From: Mycobacterium sp. | Lineage (GTDB): Bacteria; Actinomycetota; Actinomycetes; Mycobacteriales; Mycobacteriaceae | Direction of reading: 5' to 3' | DNA: 64,000 bases | Assembly (NCBI GenBank): GCA_020438845.1 | Contig: JAGQTV010000019.1 | Location: forward strand, 1-64,000 | Shown: piece by piece, positions 18,205 to 25,957 of the stretch | Layout: each line of letters starts with the position of its first letter | Numbering within the stretch: the first letter of the stretch is position 1 | Program-made: the position numbers and the translations under genes | The notes under the pieces: generated by a model | What the model was told of the DNA's origin: nothing | The model's database searches: none | The model's input: the letters and a program-made list of their open reading frames with translations, nothing else

Positions 18205-19125
18205 TCAGAAGACGACGGTCTGATTGCCGAACCGGACCACCCGGTCCTCACAGTGCCAGCGCACCGCGCGGGTCAGCACCGCGCGTTCGACGTCGGCGCC
18301 GAGACGAATCAGGTCCTCGACGTCGTGGCGGTGGTCCACCCGCACCACGTCCTGCTCGATGATGGGACCCTCATCGAGGTCTTCGGTGACGTAATGCGCT
18401 GTGGCACCGACGAGTTTGACTCCCCGCTGTTTGGCTCGCCGATACGGTGCGGCACCGATGAAGGCCGGCAGGAACGAATGATGGATGTTGATCAGCGGGC
18501 TACCAACCCCGTCGAGGAAGCGTGGGGTCAGGATCTGCATGTACCGGGCCAGGACCACCAGGTCGACGTTGCCCCGCAGTAGGTCGAGTTGGCGCTGCTC
18601 GGCCTGGTCCCGGATGTCCCGGGTGGCAGGAATGTGAATGAACGGCACGCCGAACGGGCGGACCTGGTCGGCTAGATCCGGGTGGTTGGCGATAACCATC
18701 ACCACCGACATGTCCAGTTCCCCGCGCCGATTTCGCCAGAGCAGGTCAAGCAGACAGTGATCCTCGGTGGATGCCATCAGGGCGACCCGCTTGGGTTTCG
18801 CTGCTTCGCTCAGCCGGTAGTCGATGGCGAACGGTTCAGCGACCTGCAGCCTGAAATCGCGCTCGAGGTCATCTCGCGCAGCAGCAAGCCCGGGAAGGTG
18901 GAAGATGGTGCGCTGCATGAAGGTTCCACCGGTCTGCCGAGTGGAATGCTGGTCCAGGGAGACGATGTTCGCCCCGGCCTGGGCCAGGAATGTCGTGATC
19001 GCGGCCACCAGCCCCGGGCGGTCGTCGCAGCGCAACAGTAGCCGGCCAATGTCCTTGACCGGCAGTGCAATTGGCCCCGGAGGATACTCGCCGCCAGCAG
19101 GGTTCGCCCCAGCAGACGTTGCCAT
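18205..19125 (-). CDS. purU: Formyltetrahydrofolate deformylase
   Basis: 306 aa from ATG 19125, with GGGAGAA 8 nt upstream; a longer in-frame reading to 19245 lacks support. An ACT domain spans about residues 26-100 (LLLRCDDRPGLVAAITTFL), then a formyltransferase-like hydrolase domain with INIHHSFLPAF (about 212-222) and GATAHYVTEDLDEGP (about 241-254) containing the catalytic Asn, His and Asp. It hydrolyses 10-formyl-THF to formate and THF, balancing one-carbon pools. The ACT domain is the usual Gly/Met sensor in this family. Confidence 0.94.
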   Translation of the reverse strand: MATSAGANPAGGEYPPGPIALPVKDIGRLLLRCDDRPGLVAAITTFLAQAGANIVSLDQHSTRQTGGTFMQRTIFHLPGLAAARDDLERDFRLQVAEPFAIDYRLSEAAKPKRVALMASTEDHCLLDLLWRNRRGELDMSVVMVIANHPDLADQVRPFGVPFIHIPATRDIRDQAEQRQLDLLRGNVDLVVLARYMQILTPRFLDGVGSPLINIHHSFLPAFIGAAPYRRAKQRGVKLVGATAHYVTEDLDEGPIIEQDVVRVDHRHDVEDLIRLGADVERAVLTRAVRWHCEDRVVRFGNQTVVF

Positions 19126-19275
19126 AGCCCATTCTCCCAACGTGACCCGCGGCATCCCGCCTGTCGGGCAAGTGGACGGTAGTTTACGTCCTTCCCGGCC
19201 TGATGCCCCCACTCCCCCGCGGATTCCCCCGGGTTGACGGTTCATTTCGGCACCCAGGCATGGAAAAATCTGTGC

Positions 19276-19482
19276 ATGACTATTGAGGTCAAATTCGCCG
19301 GCTCGCCCGTGGAATATCGCGAAGGCCAGGGCGACTGGTTCGAATTCCTACCGCAAGGAGTACTCGCACTCCACTTCGGCGACAGTGGAAAGGCGACAGA
19401 GTATTACTCGCCGGGCGTCTGGGAGTGGGTGTGCTCCAAGCAACCGCCCGGCCCAATTGCACCGACGTCCGAACTCTGCTGA
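19276..19482 (+). CDS. Small hypothetical protein, KTSC-like
   Basis: 68 aa from ATG 19276. The C-terminal half (GDSGKATEYYSPGVWEWVCSKQPP) resembles short beta-strand KTSC-type domains, but the match is weak. There is no clear ribosome binding site. It sits alone between purU (divergent) and the DoxX gene. Function unknown. Confidence 0.45.
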   Translation: MTIEVKFAGSPVEYREGQGDWFEFLPQGVLALHFGDSGKATEYYSPGVWEWVCSKQPPGPIAPTSELC

Positions 19483-19630
19483 CACCCCGGGGTGATCCAG
19501 ACCTCCCCTGGAGTTGTGCCACACTTGCGGTGGCAGTGACCTTCCGGGCATCTCCGAAGGTCTTGCGACCTCAGGTGAGAGCATTTTCCTCGTTCAGAAC
19601 CCCCACCGCGAAATCAGACTTAGGCCAGAG

Positions 19631-20065
19631 ATGACGATTGAAACCACCGGTAGCCCGGCCGCCGAAACTACCGCCCAGAAGATCGGCCGCATGGCGCTGG
19701 GCTTGTTCATGACCTTCGCAGGAATCGGTCACGTCACCTTCGCCCGCGAGGAGTTCCGGGCACAGGTACCAACCTGGGTGCCGGGATCCCCTGATGTCAC
19801 GGTTCTTGCATCGGGGGCCGTTGAGATCGCCCTGGGTGCCTCAATGATCGTGTTGACGAAACGGCGCGCGGTTGTCGGATTGCTGCTCGCGGCGTTCTTC
19901 GTTGCGGTCTTCCCGGGCAACATCGCCCAGTTCGTGAACCACCGTGACGCGTTCGGCCTCAACAGCGACCGCGCGCGGTTCGTAAGACTGCTCTTCCAAC
20001 CGGTATTGATCGCCTGGGCACTGTGGTCGACAGGAGCCTGGCGAGCCCTCCGTCGGGCATCCTGA
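19631..20065 (+). CDS. DoxX-family small membrane protein
   Basis: 144 aa from ATG 19631; upstream in-frame codons to 19514 are less likely coding. Four predicted helices (about 20-40, 60-80, 85-105, 120-140) and GLFMTFAGIGHVTF near the start are typical of DoxX/DoxD-like proteins. HVTFAREEFRAQVPTWVP and FVNHRDAFGLNSDRARFVRLLFQPVLIAWAL match actinobacterial DoxX members. Some DoxX proteins join thiol-redox membrane complexes in mycobacteria, but no partner is encoded nearby. Confidence 0.75.
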   Translation: MTIETTGSPAAETTAQKIGRMALGLFMTFAGIGHVTFAREEFRAQVPTWVPGSPDVTVLASGAVEIALGASMIVLTKRRAVVGLLLAAFFVAVFPGNIAQFVNHRDAFGLNSDRARFVRLLFQPVLIAWALWSTGAWRALRRAS

Positions 20066-20099
20066 ATCGCTGCGCACACGGCTGCTAAGGTCACCCCGG

Positions 20100-20768
20100 A
20101 TGAGTTCCCGCATGGCGCGAAAGACCACGTTCGTTGCGTCGCTGGCGATTGCAGCCGGGATGGTGTGCGAACTCCCGCCGAGCCAAGCCGCCGGGGACCC
20201 GTGCCCGGACGTCGAGGTCATCTTCGCTCGCGGTACCGGGGAACCCGCAGGTCTGGGCAGGGTGGGCCAGGCGTTCGTCGACGCGCTGGAACCTCGACTG
20301 GGCGGACGCACCGTCGCCGCCTATGCAGTGGACTACCCGGCCAGCTTCGATTTTCTGATGGCCGCGGAAGGTGCCGACAACGCAGCTGCCGAGATTGCGG
20401 CGATGGCCAGCAGGTGTCGGGACACCCGGCTTGTCCTGGGCGGCTATTCCCAAGGAGCGGCTTTGGTTGACATGCTCGCCGGCGTGCCACCACTGGGGGA
20501 CGTGGTCGGAGACATCGGCTCGGCTCCTTACCTTGCCACACCGTTCGCCGACAAGGTCACTGCCGCAGCGGTATTCGGCAATCCCTCCGCCCGCTTCGGC
20601 ACACCGCTGTCCACCACCGGGCTGTTCGAGGGCAGAGCGATCGACCTGTGCAACCCAGGAGATCCGATCTGCTCGCCGACGGGCGAGACCATGTCCGCCC
20701 ACGAGAACTACGAGTTCCCGCCTTACCTCGACGAAGCCGTCGGATTCGTTGCGCGACTTCTTGTTTAG
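20100..20768 (+). CDS. Secreted cutinase-family serine esterase
   Basis: 222 aa. Signal peptide cleaved near SQA/A (residue ~30). Cutinase fold with FARGTGEP, nucleophile elbow GYSQG (Ser117), Asp188 in NPGDPIC and His201 in SAHENYE, a complete triad. Cys pairs (Cys35/Cys106 and Cys184/Cys191) fit the conserved disulfides. Mycobacterial cutinase-like proteins hydrolyse lipid esters rather than cutin. A TAAGGT box lies 8 nt before the ATG, with no obvious Shine-Dalgarno sequence, so a very short or absent leader is possible. Confidence 0.93.
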   Translation: MSSRMARKTTFVASLAIAAGMVCELPPSQAAGDPCPDVEVIFARGTGEPAGLGRVGQAFVDALEPRLGGRTVAAYAVDYPASFDFLMAAEGADNAAAEIAAMASRCRDTRLVLGGYSQGAALVDMLAGVPPLGDVVGDIGSAPYLATPFADKVTAAAVFGNPSARFGTPLSTTGLFEGRAIDLCNPGDPICSPTGETMSAHENYEFPPYLDEAVGFVARLLV

Positions 20769-20857
20769 TCTGCCCAATTAGGCCCAACGGGCGGGAACCG
20801 GTAGGCATCTTCGCCCGATCGTGTATTCGCCGCGCCGCCTACCGTCCGGCCCAGTCC

Positions 20858-21499
20858 TCACCGGAGCATGGCGGTGGCGGCTTCGGTGATCGCACCTTCC
20901 AGCTGCGGCAAGGTGGCCGGGGTTCCCGCACGCACCTCACGGCCGACCAATTCGGTGATTCCTCCCACCAGAGCCAGATAATGCGCGTCTGGGCGTGCCC
21001 GCCCGCTCCCGTACCGGCAATCGATTTGCTTCATCAGCGCGGCGAAACCGTCGAGGTATTTGTCGCGCGCTTCAACCCCTCGCGGGCCCGCCGCCGCCAA
21101 CTCCAACACCCAGGCCCGGGTGTGGTCGGGCTCCTCTGCACACCGTTGCAGGTATGCCCGGCTGATAGCCCGCAAAACCGCTTCCAGCGAGGGCTCACCC
21201 ACCTCAGCCATGGCCACGGTGACGCATTCCATGATCAACTCACGACCCGCCTCAATCGCTGCCAGGAAGCAGTCCAGTTTGCCGTCGAACTCTCGGTACA
21301 TCACGGTGCGCGACACCCTGGCCCGCCCGACGATGTCGGTGATCGCTGTTGCCTGGTAGCCCTTTTCGGCGACCGCGGAGATCACCGCCCGAAGCAAGCG
21401 CTCGCGCTGGAGAGCGTTGACGTCGGATCGATCCAGGCTGGCCCGTCCGCGGGGAAGACCGGGAGCGGCCTTGGGGAACGCGCCCGACAGTGTGCTCAC
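20858..21499 (-). CDS. TetR-family regulator, divergent to P450 operon
   Basis: 213 aa from GTG 21499, preferred because an earlier start (21541) would place the palindromic operator inside or right at the start codon. The N-terminal HTH lies about residues 35-75 (RLLRAVISAVAEKGYQATAITDIVGRARVSRTVMYREF); the rest is a helical ligand domain. Divergent organisation and the dyad at 21543-21558 suggest it represses itself and the P450/ferredoxin genes. The effector is unknown. Confidence 0.85.
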   Translation of the reverse strand: MSTLSGAFPKAAPGLPRGRASLDRSDVNALQRERLLRAVISAVAEKGYQATAITDIVGRARVSRTVMYREFDGKLDCFLAAIEAGRELIMECVTVAMAEVGEPSLEAVLRAISRAYLQRCAEEPDHTRAWVLELAAAGPRGVEARDKYLDGFAALMKQIDCRYGSGRARPDAHYLALVGGITELVGREVRAGTPATLPQLEGAITEAATAMLR

Positions 21500-21542
21500 C
21501 CCCGGGACACTACGCCACCTCCGGACACGGCTTGATTTCAAA

Positions 21543-21558
21543 AGTACGTCATCGTACT
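21543..21558. promoter_or_regulatory. Palindromic operator between tetR and P450
   Basis: AGTACG-TCAT-CGTACT, perfect 6-bp arms around a 4-bp spacer, lies in the intergenic region about 45 bp from both start codons. This size and position fit a TetR-family operator. Binding is inferred. Confidence 0.65.
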
Positions 21559-21600
21559 ATTGATTCGGTCCCGCTAACCCGCCCTTATACAGGAGCCCCC

Positions 21601-22965
21601 GTGAGCACTGCTACTCCGACGACATGCCCAGTCACAACGCTCAGTTCCCTGCCCCGCCCGAGGAATGCCGCGACCGCCTGGGCCAGGCTGTTCCTCGCGC
21701 CCGAAGCGGCACGGCAGGCGTTGACCGGGCTGGGGCCGCGGTTCGTGCTCGATGTACCGCTCATGCCGACGATGTTGTGGACCTCCTGCCCCGACGATGT
21801 GCGAGCCGTGTTCCAGGACAAGACCCGGGCGTTGTCGTTCGGCACCGCGCTGCGCCGGCTGGCGCCACACGAGATCGTCTTCGGCGACCGGATCATGACG
21901 TGGTGGGCCAGCGATAACCACACCGAGGTTCGCCGGGCCGTCGCACCGGCGTTCATGGGCAAAGCACTGCAGGGGTACCAGCCGGCGATGGAGGAAGTGG
22001 CCCGGCGCATGACGCGCGAGTTGCCCACGGGCACACCCATCGAGTTTCACTCCTACGCGCGGACGATGGCGCGCGAAGTGATCATGTCAGTCGTCTTCGG
22101 GGTCACCGAACCGCAGCGCCGGGCTCAGTTGTCGGACTACATGGACAAACTCGACCGCCTGATCGGATCGAGGGGAATGGCGCTGCGCTATGCCGCGGCC
22201 ATGGTGTCCCGCGGACGTTGGCTGCCGTTTCCCACGCTCGATCGGGTGCTGCGCGGCCTCGATCGAGTCACCCACGACGAGATCGCCGCTCGCCGCGCGG
22301 GATCCGACACCGATCGCAGCGACTGCCTGGCGGTCTTCCTGAGGATTCAAGAGTCCCACGAGCGCAGCCTGATGGACGACGAGATGATCGCCGGGTTTCA
22401 GCGTCTGCTCTTGGTTGCCGGAAACGACACCACCGCCGCGACGCTGTCCTGGGTGATCGAGCGGTTGGCGCGCCACCCGCAGGTGCTGGCCCGACTCGAG
22501 GAAAGCGTGGCCGCCGGCGAGGACACGTACCTCGACGCAGTGATCACCGAAACCCTGCGACTGCGGCCAACAGTTCCGTTCACCGCGCGCATGGTCAACC
22601 GTGACGTCGTCCTCAACGACACCTACCTGCCCCGGGGCTCGATGGTGTGGCTGTACATCAACGCCATTCATCGCAGCCCGGATCTCTACGACGCGCCCGA
22701 GGAGTTCCGTCCCGAACGATTCCTCGGGACGACGCCAGATCCCTACCACTGGTTGCCCTTCGGCGGTGGCATCAATCGATGCCTGGGTGCGCACATGGCA
22801 CAGTTCGAGATGCGGGTGCTGCTTCGCACCATCCTGCAGGAGTTGACGGTGGTCCCCGAAACGTCGCCCGGCGAAAGCCAGCAGGCTCAGACCGTGCTAC
22901 TGCTGCCTAGGAAGCGTGCCACCGTGATGCTGGGCAAGCACACCGATCGGCCCGCACAATCATGA
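21601..22965 (+). CDS. Cytochrome P450
   Basis: 454 aa from GTG 21601 with AGGAG 5 nt upstream. I-helix GNDTTAATLSW, K-helix ETLRLRP (ExxR), PERF region FRPERFLG and haem loop FGGGINRCLG (Cys394) are all present, so it should be active. The N-terminus lacks a membrane anchor, as in soluble bacterial P450s. It overlaps a ferredoxin gene by 4 nt (ATGA). The CYP family cannot be assigned reliably by eye; it looks nearest to the CYP135/138 group of mycobacteria. Substrate unknown; no reductase gene is adjacent. Confidence 0.93.
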   Translation: MSTATPTTCPVTTLSSLPRPRNAATAWARLFLAPEAARQALTGLGPRFVLDVPLMPTMLWTSCPDDVRAVFQDKTRALSFGTALRRLAPHEIVFGDRIMTWWASDNHTEVRRAVAPAFMGKALQGYQPAMEEVARRMTRELPTGTPIEFHSYARTMAREVIMSVVFGVTEPQRRAQLSDYMDKLDRLIGSRGMALRYAAAMVSRGRWLPFPTLDRVLRGLDRVTHDEIAARRAGSDTDRSDCLAVFLRIQESHERSLMDDEMIAGFQRLLLVAGNDTTAATLSWVIERLARHPQVLARLEESVAAGEDTYLDAVITETLRLRPTVPFTARMVNRDVVLNDTYLPRGSMVWLYINAIHRSPDLYDAPEEFRPERFLGTTPDPYHWLPFGGGINRCLGAHMAQFEMRVLLRTILQELTVVPETSPGESQQAQTVLLLPRKRATVMLGKHTDRPAQS

Positions 22966-23171
22966 GCGCCAAGACCGTCCGGGTGGTGGTCGACCCTGAA
23001 CTCTGCATGGGATCGGGTACCTGCATCACCGTGGCCCCGGGCTTCTTCGACATCGGCGAAGACGGCTTCGCCGAGCCGCTCAGGCCGGTCAGCGAAGCCA
23101 ATGAACAACTCAGCAAGGCGGTGTCCCGATGCCCGATGGCCGCGATCAGCGTTACGGAGCAACCGGACTGA
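22962..23171 (+). CDS. 3Fe-4S ferredoxin, P450 redox partner
   Basis: 69 aa. CMGSGTC and a distal CP (SRCPMA) give the three-cysteine pattern of mycobacterial ferredoxins, whose middle position is variable (Ser here instead of Cys or His). Immediately downstream of and overlapping the P450 gene, so it is the probable electron donor. Confidence 0.92.
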   Translation: MSAKTVRVVVDPELCMGSGTCITVAPGFFDIGEDGFAEPLRPVSEANEQLSKAVSRCPMAAISVTEQPD

Positions 23172-23185
23172 GCTGGGTCGCAAAG

Positions 23186-23213
23186 CCAGGTCCACGCATG
23201 CGTTCTGACCTGG
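23186..23213 (+). terminator. Hairpin after ferredoxin, possible terminator
   Basis: CCAGGTC (23186-23192) pairs with GACCTGG (23207-23213) across a 14-nt loop, 14 nt after the ferredoxin stop. There is no U-tract, which is common for mycobacterial candidates. Its 3' arm abuts the tRNA-Val relic. Confidence 0.4.
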
Positions 23214-23247
23214 TGGGCGCGGAGGGTTTCGACCCCCGTGGTGTGTA
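23212..23247 (-). pseudogene. Decayed 3' half of tRNA-Val (attachment-site-like relic)
   Basis: 23212-23232 is identical to 24124-24144, the acceptor/T-arm end of the intact tRNA-Val. The match then continues imperfectly (one A lost in the T loop, five bases lost before TGGTGTGTAA) through to the anticodon-stem region. Both copies have the same orientation. The 5' half is absent, so it cannot make a tRNA. Confidence 0.8.
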
Positions 23248-23377
23248 ACGAGGCCGGGAAGTCGGTTTGGTGGTTCGCACGTTCGACCCGCCTGAGCCTC
23301 AACCCACCCACCGCTGATAAGCGGCGAGGCCGCTTCCGCTGCCCACTAACCCAACGAACTGACTAGCATTTCTCAGC

Positions 23378-23845
23378 ATGCCAAGGGCACATGTGATGGA
23401 GCAGTCGCGCGCAATACCTATCGACGTCGACACCGCCTTCGCACGGACATTGCCGATGTCCCCGGTGACCATTTTCCAGCGGTACGGCCCAATTAGAGGG
23501 ATAAAAGCCATTCGAGACCAAACCGGGGACTGGACCACGGTAGGGCGAACCCGCACAGTGGTCCTGAGTGTAGGCAGCACGCACGAGGAACTGACTGTTG
23601 TCGACGCTCCGAATGTTTTTCGGTATCGCCTCTCGAGGCTCACCGGTCCACTGGGGCCCCTGCTCGACCATGTGGACGGGGAATTCTTGTTCACTCCCAT
23701 CGGCACCGGCACCAACGTGACCTGGCGTTGGACCGTGCATCTGAAATCAACAGCCGCAGATCTGGCAATGCCTCCGTTCGCGACACTGTGGCGCGGATTC
23801 GCCCGACAGGGCTTAGAAAGACTCTCCGCCGAACTCCTCCGCTGA
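23378..23845 (+). CDS. SRPBCC (polyketide cyclase/START-like) protein
   Basis: 155 aa. A typical actinobacterial SRPBCC pattern: an N-terminal strand with Ser/Ala (VMEQSRAIPIDVDTAFA), the central RVVxxxVGSTHEEL-like beta segment, and TNVTWRWTVHLK near the end with a C-terminal helix. The fold forms a hydrophobic cavity; ligand unknown. It lies alone between the tRNA relic and the intact tRNA-Val and seems to have slightly lower GC than its neighbours. TAGCAT lies 8 nt before the start, with no Shine-Dalgarno sequence. Confidence 0.72.
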   Translation: MPRAHVMEQSRAIPIDVDTAFARTLPMSPVTIFQRYGPIRGIKAIRDQTGDWTTVGRTRTVVLSVGSTHEELTVVDAPNVFRYRLSRLTGPLGPLLDHVDGEFLFTPIGTGTNVTWRWTVHLKSTAADLAMPPFATLWRGFARQGLERLSAELLR

Positions 23846-24125
23846 CCGGCTGGTAGGCGACGGCGTCGAGCCGGTTTACTGAGTCAGTCGTGCTGTCGTC
23901 CGGCGACCGCTTGGTGGCCGCACACGAGGACGGCGCACCGCGGCCCTGCGGCGGCGCTGTCGATCCACTCCGAAGCCACGGCCGATGCACTACGCGAGGC
24001 GGGCGCGTCGCCGTTCGCCTGACACGACGGCGGCCGGAATCAACCTAGCAAGTTGGTGGCAACTTGGGCCTGTCCGCAGAGGCGTTCGCACTGCACGATA
24101 TGCCTTTGAACTGCAATAACTTCGG

Positions 24126-24197
24126 TGGGCGCGGAGGGTTTCGAACCCCCGACCGCTGGTGTGTAAAACCAGAGCTCTACCACTGAGCTACACGCCC
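24126..24197 (-). tRNA. tRNA-Val (anticodon UAC)
   Basis: 72-nt cloverleaf: acceptor GGGCGTG/CGCGCCC, D-arm GCTC/GAGC, anticodon stem CTGGT/ACCAG with loop TTTACAC (anticodon TAC), T-arm GGGGG/CCTCC-type with GTTCGAA, discriminator A. CCA is not encoded. Its 3' half is duplicated about 0.9 kb away. Confidence 0.96.
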
Positions 24198-24238
24198 GTG
24201 CCCGGGCAGGCTACCTGGCGGGCGTCCGGGTTGTGAAA

Positions 24239-24703
24239 TCAGGCCTTCAGCTGCGCCAGGGCGTCGATCCACACTTTCTGGTCGCGTGCCTCGCCGGGCT
24301 GCTTGCACTCGGCGAACCGGACGATCCCGTCCCGGTCGATGACGAAGGTTCCCCGGTTCGGAAAACCGGCGTCGGTGTTGAGCACCCCGTAGGTCTGGGC
24401 AACCGCCCCGTGCGGCCAGAAGTCGGACAACACCGGGAAAGTGAAACCGCTTTCGGTGGCCCAGATCTTGTGGGTCGGCGGCGCACCCACCGAGACAGCC
24501 AGCGTGGCCGTCTCGTCGTTGTCGTAATCGGGCAGGTGGTCCCGAACCTCGTCAAGCTCGCCCTGACAGATACCGGTGAACGCCAAGGGGAAGAACACCA
24601 ACAGCACGTTCTTGCGACCGCGAAAGTCGCTCAGGCTCACCAGCTGGCCGTTCTGGTCCTTGAGGGTGAAGTCGGGCGCCTCGCTACCGACGGCCAACGT
24701 CAT
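24239..24703 (-). CDS. ahpE: 1-Cys peroxiredoxin AhpE
   Basis: 154 aa peroxiredoxin with peroxidatic Cys46 in [11 protein letters not shown] and the conserved Thr and Arg of the active site (TGIC; NRGTFV). Near-identical layout to M. tuberculosis AhpE (Rv2238c), which reduces peroxides and peroxynitrite and recycles through mycoredoxin or mycothiol. No resolving cysteine is evident; Cys140 is not in the usual place. It overlaps the upstream DUF3052 gene by 4 nt. Confidence 0.96.
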   Translation of the reverse strand: MTLAVGSEAPDFTLKDQNGQLVSLSDFRGRKNVLLVFFPLAFTGICQGELDEVRDHLPDYDNDETATLAVSVGAPPTHKIWATESGFTFPVLSDFWPHGAVAQTYGVLNTDAGFPNRGTFVIDRDGIVRFAECKQPGEARDQKVWIDALAQLKA

Positions 24704-25161
24704 GAATGCCTCCCCGCTGCCTTCGATTTCGGCTGCACCAGCCGACTACCACTCCAGGCACCGAGATTGGCAGACGAGGTCTGCATCAGCCCGGCCGTCG
24801 GGGCGGACTCAGCAATCTCCGCCGGCCGTACATGGCCCGGTTTGCCGGTCTTGGGTGTCAGCACCCAGATGATTCCGTCCTCGGCCAACGGAGCGATAGC
24901 ATCCATCAACCGATCCACCAGGTCACCGTCGTCGTTGCGCCACCACAGCAGCACGACGTCGACCACCTCGTCGGAGTCCTCGTCGAGCAGCTCGCTGCCG
25001 CACGCTTCCTCGACGTCGGCGCGGATGTCGTCGTCGGAGTCTTGGTCCCAGCCCAACTCCTGGACGATCTGATCCTGGTGGATGCCCAGCCTCTGGGCAT
25101 AGTTGCGACCGCTGTCATCCGCGGCGACCACCGTCGGGTTCTCCCTTCTCTTCCCTGACAT
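24700..25161 (-). CDS. DUF3052 family protein
   Basis: 153 aa; start could also be the Val-Val-Ala-Ala segment 10 residues later. Contains [20 protein letters not shown], an acidic [15 protein letters not shown] helix and [34 protein letters not shown], the conserved DUF3052 core. Matches Rv2239c in position, coupled to ahpE. Function not established. Confidence 0.82.
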   Translation of the reverse strand: MSGKRRENPTVVAADDSGRNYAQRLGIHQDQIVQELGWDQDSDDDIRADVEEACGSELLDEDSDEVVDVVLLWWRNDDGDLVDRLMDAIAPLAEDGIIWVLTPKTGKPGHVRPAEIAESAPTAGLMQTSSANLGAWSGSRLVQPKSKAAGRHS

Positions 25162-25203
25162 GACTGTCCGGCTTGATCGTTTATCGTCGCACGATTCGCG
25201 CGT

Positions 25204-25797
25204 CTATTTGTAGGTCGCGTCACACAAACGCAAAGCCTTGGACCGGGCGTCGTTGAGCCGACCGATCACTTGATTGAATTGCCGTGGGGGCGCGTGGCTG
25301 GTGATCGCGTCTGCGGTCGTGTGGGCATTGTCCACCCAGGCTGCGAATGCGTCTTTGAGATCTTCCGGCACGATGTCTTCGACGCTGCTCTCCACCGCAT
25401 CGGCACTCTGTTCCAGTGCGTCGACCGCTGGACCCTCGGTAGTGGCGATGTCGCCGCCCTCCCGGTTGAAGGCGTTGACATAGGAATTGACCGCATCGAT
25501 CGCGTCAGAGCTTGTGGTCGCCAACGTCTCGCACGTGTTATGCACGGCCTGCGTGGTCAGAGAAGCCTGCCGCTCCGACTCACGCGCGCTGGAACTGGCC
25601 ACCGATTGGGACGACGACACCGAAATCGAGGTGCGGTAGGCCGGCGCGTCGGAGGCGTTGACGGTCGCATCACCCCCTGTGACGGAGGTGCAGCCGACGG
25701 CAGTCAGGGCCAGCGACGCCAGCAGAGCGCAGCCGCCGGCCAGCGGGCCACCGAACCCTCCGAACAAGCGAAGCCGGCGAGGACTTCTGATCAGCAC
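25204..25797 (-). CDS. Hypothetical lipoprotein
   Basis: 197 aa. N-terminal signal with lipobox LTAVGC, a Ser-rich linker (about 45-75) and a helical domain with two cysteines (NTCETL, RLCDAT) that could pair. Same place as Rv2240c, upstream and divergent from aceE. No known function. Confidence 0.72.
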   Translation of the reverse strand: MLIRSPRRLRLFGGFGGPLAGGCALLASLALTAVGCTSVTGGDATVNASDAPAYRTSISVSSSQSVASSSARESERQASLTTQAVHNTCETLATTSSDAIDAVNSYVNAFNREGGDIATTEGPAVDALEQSADAVESSVEDIVPEDLKDAFAAWVDNAHTTADAITSHAPPRQFNQVIGRLNDARSKALRLCDATYK

Positions 25798-25957
25798 ACC
25801 GGCAGACGTTACCGGGTCGAAGCCACCTTGACTGTTTCAGTCCCGGGCGAAGCGGCAATTTTCATCGGAGGCCTTGTGACGCACTCTGCGCCGCGAGGGA
25901 CGCGAGTGGGGCACGATAGGGCCACATGCTTTGACACGAGTCACCTAGGAGCGGAAG

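Noticed and set aside
21560-21590. TTGATT/TTATAC promoter for the P450 gene
   Set aside because: Spacing is 19 bp and the implied start point would fall after the good AGGAG ribosome binding site, which would then be useless.
24233-25072. 279-codon plus-strand frame
   Set aside because: Antisense to ahpE and the DUF3052 gene, both well supported.
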